From contig NW_024105251.1 of the NCBI RefSeq assembly GCF_016802725.1, forward strand, positions 1 to 64,000: DNA of 64,000 nt. Reading direction: 5' to 3'. Below the pieces are notes generated by a model. It was not told where the DNA came from. It worked only from the letters and a program-made list of their open reading frames with translations, and ran no database searches. Both the position numbers and the translations under genes were made by a program. This document shows, piece after piece, positions 57,231 through 64,000 of this stretch (position 1 is the first letter of the stretch; every line of letters starts with the position of its first letter). The stretch is from Solenopsis invicta. Taxonomy: Eukaryota > Arthropoda > Insecta > Hymenoptera > Formicidae.

Positions 57231-57429
57231 GGCCGTACAGCGTTCTTGAACATTCGGCGGCGCGCGTTCGCGCGACGGAATACGGCCGCCAGCGGAACGC
57301 AGCCCCCCCCCTTACCTCTGCGGCTCGCCCCCGCGCGGGCGCCTACAAGCGTGGGAGCCAGCGCTAGCCGCGAGGGCGCGCCGCAGCGCCATTTTTCGAA
57401 CCCATAACCACCCTCGCGCGTCCGGGGCA

Positions 57430-57438
57430 TATAAAAGG
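57430..57438 (+). promoter_or_regulatory. TATA box of the LTR-like unit
   Basis: TATAAAAGG, the canonical form, lies in a GC-rich context. About 30 bp downstream is AATCAGATCGCTCTGAACAGT, with TCAG-type initiator sequences, so transcription would start near 57462. Confidence 0.7.
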
Positions 57439-58190
57439 AGCGCGCGCGGAGCATTTTTGAATCAGATCGCTCTGAACAGTCGGAGTGTGCGCTTGAACTG
57501 GCGGCCAGCCAACGGTAAGACTGGCAGAGGGATCCCAACGACGGGAGGGTTATTCTACAGACGAGGTAGCCGGGGAATAGCAACGGATGTCTCCTTCCTT
57601 CACTACTTCTCCTTCGTAGAACATGGCAGTTGAACCTCACCGAGCTTATGCTTGAGTGCGTCCTCGGCCTAACCTACACTCCTTCTCTCCTTCCTCGCTT
57701 TCCCTTCCTCAGATTGGTCGCGGCGTAATTAGCCTGCACCAATTCTTAACCGCTACTTCCATTTTTTCCTCTATACCCCGAGATGTGTATTTTCTCGAGT
57801 TGCGCGCGACCTGGTGTCATGCTTGTGATTGCGCCTTCTTCGGCATCTCTTTTCCTTTCATAATCTCTTTCTCCCTTCCTAAAAATCTTTTCACCGGCAT
57901 CCTAAGTTATTTCTCGATGTCTCCGGTATTTACATTTAAAATTGAACTAAAACACGTTTAATTTTAAATTAAAATCAAATATAATGTAAAATCAATTTAA
58001 AACTTAAAAATTAATTTTCAAGATCACTCCCACTGTTCCATACATCGCACTCCTGCGCATACGCTTCCGCAAAACAATCCTCTCTCTCCAAATTAAGTTA
58101 ATATTCGGAAAACCGGTAAGAATTTATTTCTTTCATCTCTTTAATCGAATTTTTTTAACCAAAAAAAAAGGCAATTCCTCATAAAGCAAC

Positions 58191-58613
58191 ATGGGCAAGA
58201 AGACCCATCGCGGTAAAGCAGGAGGTCGAAGACGCTTCCTGCGTGTACTACATCAAGAGTCAAAAATAATCCGCGAGTTTGATCCGACGGAGTTTTGGTC
58301 CGAACCACTTCCTGACCTTCCGTTATTGGAGGAATCGCCGAACCCGGAGCCTCTCATCATCACTCCTCCTCTCCCTCCTTCACTTCCCAAACGGGACGTT
58401 AAAAAAGAGATTCAAGAATTTCAGAGAAGGGCAGCCAAGCCCATCATCAATTATATCCCCGAGAGGAAACCGACTCGGCCGACAAACCCGGCTGTTTACA
58501 CAAAAAGTTATAAAAAAACTTTGAAAATATTATCAAGCGTCAGAACTAAATTCTGGATACAAAAAAACCCCTGTGGGTTCACTTTAATCAATCTTAATTT
58601 AAAAAAATTTTAA
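58191..58613 (+). CDS. 140-aa basic, proline-rich ORF inside the LTR-like unit
   Basis: I do not recognise this protein. The ATG at 58191 has a good context (GCAACATGGG). The N-terminus is highly basic (MGKKTHRGKAGGRRR), followed by an acidic Pro/Leu-rich stretch (EPLPDLPLLEESP), a second Pro-rich part (TPPLPPSLPKR), a KKEIQEFQRRAAKP segment and a basic C-terminal part. There are no cysteine knuckles or protease motifs. It lies 730 bp downstream of the likely transcription start and 93 bp upstream of AATAAA, so a capped, polyadenylated message could carry it. It may be an accessory protein of the element, a gag fragment or a chance ORF. Confidence 0.45.
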   Translation: MGKKTHRGKAGGRRRFLRVLHQESKIIREFDPTEFWSEPLPDLPLLEESPNPEPLIITPPLPPSLPKRDVKKEIQEFQRRAAKPIINYIPERKPTRPTNPAVYTKSYKKTLKILSSVRTKFWIQKNPCGFTLINLNLKKF

Positions 58614-58705
58614 ATATAAAATTATTTTTTTGTAAATATTAATGTCATTATTACATTACGCTCATCTTTTGTAAATAATCAATTCTTTCACTTCTTACTA
58701 TTTTC

Positions 58706-58711
58706 AATAAA
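58706..58711 (+). terminator. Poly(A) signal AATAAA in the LTR-like unit
   Basis: Canonical hexamer, downstream of the 140-aa ORF and on the same strand. Confidence 0.5.
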
Positions 58712-59059
58712 TTATAAATCCATTTTTCTTATAATGATGCTCTCATAAATTGTTTTAACCTTATCCCACGCCACCGCTCCTAGTCATGCTTCTTAATAAC
58801 CATAATAATTTAAAAACATAGAAATAAATAATCCATTAAAATTGTCCAAGATTAAAAGCTTGGACTGGTGACAGCAGCTTATTCAATAACCAAAAAGAAA
58901 TCTAAAAATAACTAATCAAATCACCTCCCCTTTTAAAAAAAACAAAAAAACTACGTCCGACCCACGCCTGGACGGAACACTATAATAAAAATAAGAATAA
59001 AATTGCAAGAAAACTGAAAAAAAATTTTTTTTATAATAAAAATTTTTAAATAAAAATGC

Positions 59060-59190
59060 TTGATTTCTGCTACTAGTGTGACGTCAGGTTTTGTCAGCAC
59101 GGGGTGTTCGATTTGTGTTAGCAGTCTGCCGTCAGATTGTGTTGCGCACGTCATGTTTGAATTCTGCCGCCTATCTGGCCTCATGTGCTC
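59060..59190. repeat. Inverted copy of the CTGACGGCAGA repeat block
   Basis: GACGTCAGGTTTTGTCAGCA, CGATTTGTGTTAGCAG and GCCGTCAGATTGTGTTG are reverse complements of 55138-55205. It ends at the P-like element at 59198. Confidence 0.75.
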
Positions 59191-59197
59191 GTAGCAC

Positions 59198-60066
59198 CTT
59201 TGACTATATACCTCTGGACTACTAACGGCAGCCATTAGTGAAATCTAAGATCTCAGCGCCTCCGGGTCCGGAAATTGGTCAAATTGAGAATTACCTAGCT
59301 GCATTTCAAGTAATAATCGGTACAATCCTTTGACTCTTTGAGACTATATAGTCAAAGGTACAATCGAGACGCGTGTTGGGATTATTATTATTTGACCTAT
59401 TTATGTTGTACGATCAAAAATATAAAATACAAAAATGGTTCGTTGTTGTTCTGCGGAAATGTGCAATAATAAAAACATGAAATATAATCCTGCAGGAGCA
59501 ACTTCAACACGAGCTTCAACAAAATCTAAAAATGTGTTATTTTACAGGTAAGTTAGATTTTATGAGATGTGAACCTCACATCTCGAACACTTTACTTTTT
59601 TTCTGTTCAAGTAATAATAATTTAAAGAATTACTTGTTATTAGTTACATTTATTACTACCATGTTTCTTTTTACATATATTTTATTTTATTGTATTATTT
59701 ACTATGTACATACTTTATTTTATTATTAATTGACGATTATTAAATTTGTTAACTTTTTTTTGAATTAATTTTAAATTAATTTGTATTTTTCACGGATTAC
59801 ATTTAATTACTCTTACAATTTTTTATCTCGTATAATTTAGCAAAACAAGAACGAATCATTTTTTTATTTAGTAGTACTTCTGGATCACTCAATTATTTAT
59901 TCGGAGTTATTTGTACCGATCGTACCGATTCTTACTTGAAATATAGCTAAGTAATTCTCGATTTGGCCAATTTCCGGACCCGGGGCGCTGAGATCTTAGA
60001 TTCTCGGACCTCTCCTACGTTATGGAAAAGTGGAGGTATTAGCAGTCCAGAGGTATATAGTCAAAG
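59198..60066 (+). mobile_element. P-like element copy 3 (869 bp)
   Basis: The ends CTTTGACTATATACCTCTGG and TATATAGTCAAAG face each other. CGTAGCAC at 59190-59197 and GGTAGCAC at 60067-60074 match at 7 of 8 bases. The inverted arms share GAGATCTTAGATT/AATCTAAGATCTC and CCGGAAATTGG/CCAATTTCCGG segments. It has the same ends as the other two P-like copies but a different interior and an open THAP-type exon. Confidence 0.82.
59435..59547 (+). pseudogene. Orphan THAP-type first exon in P-like copy 3
   Basis: The ATG at 59435 opens a 37-codon stretch that starts M-V-R-C-C-S and continues with A-E-M-C-N-N-K-N, giving THAP-like cysteines. It ends K-N-V-L-F-Y-R exactly at a TTTTACAG|GTAAGT donor. 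THAP domains begin M-V-x-C-x-x-x-x-C and carry an F-(H/Y)-x-FP motif about 40 residues later, so the exon would stop within that motif as in P transposases. Downstream exons are absent from the 869-bp element. The reading frame is intact, unlike the other two copies. Confidence 0.55.
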
Positions 60067-60074
60067 GGTAGCAC

Positions 60075-61049
60075 GGCGTGTTTGCCTGGTGCTGTCATTT
60101 CACTGATATAGGATATCAACAGGTTTTATCAACAGAACGTAAGCAGAAATTGAGTTCAGTTGAGTTTAGTCTGCCAACACGTATCAATCGAATCTGCCGC
60201 CAGCTTACCGACACAGTGCTAACATTTTGTTGATTGGAAAGTTATTACTCAATTTTTAAAATAAATCTTTTGCGGATGTAATGTAGCAAAAAATTATTTA
60301 AAAGTTTTATTGATCTAGATTTTTAATTTGATCCTGTGCAGTTGAAACGATCCGGCTTTCTTGAGCACGGACTAGCTTGCTGAGATACCCAGAGTTCGAA
60401 ACAGGACAGAATTGGATTTAGGTGTCTTGTATAAAAAAAAACTTTATTCTGATTGCAAGTTTGATGTAACTAATTACGAATACAAGTCTTGTATTTAGTA
60501 CAATAAAGCAGTCGACGTTTTAAATATAGAGATAAGCAACTTCTAATTTGTTCAATGAATTGTTACAGATTTGAGATGCGATTTACAAGTGCGATTTTAC
60601 GTACACTTGATCGGTGCATTAATTCGTTATTTTTTTACGCATCATTTATAGATCAATTTCGTAATACGCGTAAGACTTTTGGATCGGTTGTAAGAATTCG
60701 CGAACAGCCGATTCCCAAACTAATATTAGCAGCGGCGTGTTTATTTCACGGTCGTGTTTTTATAAGTAGATGCTCAGGATCAAGGTTGAGCCGGTGTAGC
60801 TCACGGGTGGCGTCGTGGCGCTAGGCAATAGGTCTTTTAACTGGCACACGTCTGACGACCTTAGCTGGTGATGGACGCGGTAATATTGTTTCGCGTTCGC
60901 GATCGCGCTGCATCTGGTTTAGGAGATGCACTAGCCGAGCCGAGAGCTCTCGACGGAGGCGGAAAACACTCCACCCAATACAGATAAATCAAAGGATTTT
61001 ATTTTTTTAATTTTATAAATTGTTTAAGTGTAATGTATAATATAAAAGT
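60075..61049. other. Spacer with a GC-richer part, unassigned
   Basis: 60085-60230 carries GCCAGCTTACCGACACAGTGC-like pieces of the CTGACGGCAGA repeat. 60555-60980 is CpG-richer with an 89-codon frame (60555-60824) of no known type. GTTCGAAACAGG near 60400 recalls a box B, but no box A is clear. Confidence 0.4.
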
Positions 61050-62050
61050 TTTTAAAATAGTAAATATATTGAATAGGGGAGGCTGCTTCGATGACCTTGA
61101 CCTTGACATGTGTTTTGTTAAGTTTGTGACCCTGAGTAACGTTCAACAAGTTTTAGCCGTCGCTCGCCCTTCGTTAAAAAGTTATAATCGTAAAAAGTTT
61201 AGGAAAATTAAAAGCGATAACTACACATATACTCACATATACATATAAAAATATGGTACAGAGAACACGTGGGCGGGGGTAGGTTAGGTTAGAAAAAATA
61301 CGGGAAGGGGGTGCAGGGAAAAGAGCTCTGCCCCTCCCCCTGCAGCCCCTCCCTGTATTTTTTTTAACCTAACCTACCCCTATTTTCCCCTATTTTTGTC
61401 AAAATTTGTAATGATATTAGATTTGAAATTATGAATTAGGTTACGCACGCACATGCACACGCACGCGCACACTGCGCAGAACAGTACTATAATAGCTTCA
61501 TAGATCTGATAAGATCAGCGTCATTCCGCATGGAACGTCGATGGCCCGTTTCATATGTATTTTGACAATATTCCTTGTGTTTAATTGTAGTCGGATATTT
61601 AATACGTGTATAAAACTAAAATTGGTAAAAAAACTCAAATATTCACATGTAGTACAGAGAACGCGTAGGGGGGGGGGGGGCTCCCTCCTCCTGCATCCCC
61701 TCCCTGTATTTTTTCTAACTTACTCCTATTTTTGTCGAAATTTGTAATGATATTAGATTTGAAATTATGGGTTGGGTTAGGAAAAATTTTTACGTGTGGT
61801 ACAGAGAACCTTTTCTTGCACTCCGTTCCCGTATTTTTCCTAACCACATTTTTATGTGTATATGTGAGTATATGTGAAAATATGTGAGTATATGTGTAGT
61901 TATCACTTTTAATTTTCATAAACTTTTTATCGAAGGGCGAGCAACGGCTAAAACTTGTTGAACGTTACTCATGACCTTGACAACATATGTTACGGTCAAG
62001 GTCATCGGGGCAGCCTTCCCTATTCGATATATTTACCTTTAAAATTTTTA
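61050..62050. mobile_element. About 1-kb foldback element
   Basis: The left arm (61050-61260) and right arm (61845-62045) are inverted: TAAATATATTGAATAGGG, ATGACCTTGAC, AACGTTCAACAAGTTTTAGC and a CACATATACTCACATAT-type stretch occur in both. The middle holds three GGTACAGAGAAC blocks followed by G-rich or C-rich runs and AACCTAACC motifs. No coding frame of note. Confidence 0.75.
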
Positions 62051-64000
62051 ATTTAGTTGCATTAAGACTCCTAAATACATTCAGCGACCACGTTTAGGAA
62101 TCATGACATTAGTAGCGAGAAATGATACGCTGAGACGCTAAGAATTCTTGTGTGCTATTTTTAAATAAAAAGCTATTTCGATAAAATAGCATTGTAAATA
62201 ATTTTAACTAATTTGTAAGATTGTTAGAAAACTACTTTTTTTTTGAAGATTGTTTATTAACTGCCAAAAAAAATCATAGCTTTCGGATAATTTTACAAAT
62301 TTATAAACGTGATGTATAGTATCAAAATATCTTTTTATTTAAAAATGGCACACAAGAATTGTCAACATCTCAGCGTGTCACATTTCATTAAAATTCAATT
62401 TAATTATAATTTATGAAATCCTGTAATTTTGGATAGAAATGGATTTAACAAGTGAGTGCTGGCGCCACCGCTAAACGGCCACGCCGCGGGGAATCTTCTC
62501 GTGAGTTGAGTGCGGCCACAGGCGTTATATCTAGGCGCCACCGCGTCCGATTCCCCATTTATAATTCAGTGAGCCTTTAGGACCTGCTTGTTGTAACCTC
62601 AAGACGAATACTCGTTCTTATTCTTTTCAAAATTTTTTTTATAAAAAAAAAATTGTTTGCTGATGATGACTCCAAAAAGAATCGAAACGTTCAAAGAATA
62701 ATGTCAATCGATTAAATGATTCTCAGTCTATAAATGACTATTTACTTTCGCGCAAAATCAACCGCGCAGCACTCTCATTAGCCCTCCTCTTTATATTTTT
62801 ATATTTTGGTTCGAGAGTCTTTATTATATTGTTGTCTTTTCAAACGTGACGTATGTATGGAACGATGTTTCACATAAAATTTTATATTTTTACATGTAAA
62901 TAACAATTTGTATTGTTATTTAATCTTGTACATAAATTAAATGTTAAGGCGATGCTGGAGATACCGACTGAACACGATTATTTTTAATTTCACTAAACTT
63001 TTTATGGAATTCATAGAATTATAAATCCTTCTCCAGGATTAAAATATTGACAAAAACACAATACGCTGGCACCAATTTGACACGAAAAACAGAAAAAAGT
63101 TACAAAACTATGTGTTTCTGTAGTAGTCTCGTGACAATATGTGCTGTGTATAAAAGTTTTAGACGTTGTACGTACATAATAACCATCCAGCGTATTGTGA
63201 ATTACACGTAAGATTGTTAGTGTGCTTTCAAAACGATCCCAGAAGCTTTAGAATAAAAGATACTTTTAATTAAAAATGTCGTGTTTATGTGTGCGTGTAG
63301 AATCGGTGTGAGAATCGGTGAAGAGTGAGACAGAGCACTAGTTTAGTTCCTCGCTGTTGCGTTAGAAGCGCTAAAGTCAAAAGAACAAGGAAAGATGAGT
63401 GCGTTTGACGAAGAGCACTAGCCTATTCCCCTTACTCTTTGCCTCACGCGCGACCCACAGTTCGTAGAAGAAAAATCTGAAGTACCGACGTCGAGTGAGT
63501 TTCACCGTCAGTCCAGCATCGCCTTAAATTCAAATTTAATTTTTTTAAATTCTTTTTAATGAAAAAGATACAAGAAATATTTCTTTTGTAAACTAAACAT
63601 TTATTACGTTTACATTAATGCATTCTGTTTTAATAAATCTATCTGGGTTCCGATCTTATTTTTAATCGATCTTAATACCATATTTTCGGTGCAGAAATTC
63701 CGATCGATTCGTATTATTATTATTATTATTTTTTAATTGGTTTTAATCGCACATTTTTGGCAGGGTGGTGACAATTTAGCAGAAAAGAGAATTAATTAAT
63801 TTATTTTTTATATATTTGAAATAAATGAGAGTACAAAACATATTTAACCATTTTCGACATGTTGAATTTTTGCTGAAATTTATAACTCAGCACATATTGT
63901 TGGCAACTTGCTCTCATGTTACTTTTTATGTATAGCGATAAACCGTTGGCAGCAAATACGCAGCATATTGGCAGCAAAACGTGCTGAATTTGTGTGAAGT
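62051..64000. other. AT-rich flank, no recognised gene
   Basis: Contains a GC-rich patch at 62458-62560 with repeated GGCGCCACCGC (two copies 73 bp apart). GGCAGCAAA motifs at 63949-64000 resemble the repeat block at 54826. No exon, RNA gene or transposon ends were seen. Confidence 0.45.

Larger units (their letters stand above)
55955..58979 (+). mobile_element. Solo LTR-like unit (about 1.96 kb without its insertion)
   Basis: Begins TGTTACGTCTGGCGT and ends ACGCCTGGACGGAACA, short inverted TG..CA termini as in LTRs. CTAT is duplicated at 55951-55954 and 58980-58983, a 4-bp duplication as in many gypsy-group elements. Inside are a TATA box, an ORF and a poly(A) signal. A P-like element interrupts it. 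No second LTR or pol gene is present, so it would be a solo LTR. The unusual length and ORF leave room for another interpretation. Confidence 0.6.

Noticed and set aside
60395..60410. GTTCGAAAC as box B of another tRNA-like sequence
   Set aside because: No convincing box A at the right distance and no T-stem.
61280..61380. TAGGTTAGGTTAG and AACCTAACCTACC as interstitial telomere repeats
   Set aside because: Only two units each, in opposite orientation within a foldback element, so they belong to its arms.

Overview
This is a eukaryotic, AT-rich genomic window that looks like an insect, most likely a hymenopteran such as an ant. The reasons are the spliced TRC8-type gene, the mix of mariner, I-clade and R1-clade LINE, P-like and MITE elements, and CpG-rich islands set in AT-rich spacer. 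The species call is an inference. There are no bacterial operons, phage genes or CRISPR arrays. The window holds one clear host gene, the tail of a second, and more than forty transposable elements or fragments, many nested inside one another.

Host genes. Bases 1-96 are the last coding piece of a RING-finger protein that begins outside the window. The main gene is an orthologue of the multi-pass ER-membrane E3 ubiquitin ligase TRC8/RNF139. It has three coding exons on the + strand (24074-24362, 51952-52319, 52457-53863), gives a 687-aa product, and has a poly(A) signal at 54417. Its first visible intron is 27.6 kb long and consists largely of transposons.

Layout. 329-2916: Tc1/mariner-type element with DD41D spacing, 300-bp inverted repeats and an internal 41-bp minisatellite. 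4494-4790: 32/37-bp minisatellite. 4791-11277: I-clade LINE, broken by frameshifts and interrupted by mariner A. 12074-14212: P-like copy with long arms, containing a hairpin MITE and mariner C. 14747-18341: a TTA MITE, mariner B (one nonsense codon) and a 745-bp element. 18806-21925: stacked and nested palindromic elements, most bounded by GTAC. 22492-23603: further MITEs. 25642-28386: foldback element, CA repeat, MITE and mariner D (one nonsense codon). 28387-31435: unexplained CpG-rich block. 31436-33470: two palindromes whose arms carry tRNA-like sequences. 33586-34869: decayed mariner. 35340-36860: TTAA-flanked palindrome. 38096-43706: large TIR element holding an R1-clade LINE with a 15-bp target duplication. 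43707-51951: mariner relic, pogo-like MITE, TIR relics and a minisatellite. 55955-58979: LTR-like unit with a 4-bp duplication, a TATA box and an ORF, interrupted by a P-like element with a perfect 8-bp duplication. 59198-60066: second P-like element carrying a THAP-type first exon. 61050-62050: foldback element.

How it fits together. The host genes need nothing from the repeats. The repeats do record a sequence of insertions: several junctions can be checked against an empty paralogous copy inside the same window, which gives relative ages without outside data. All identifications come from reading translated motifs and pairing repeats by eye; no database search was run.
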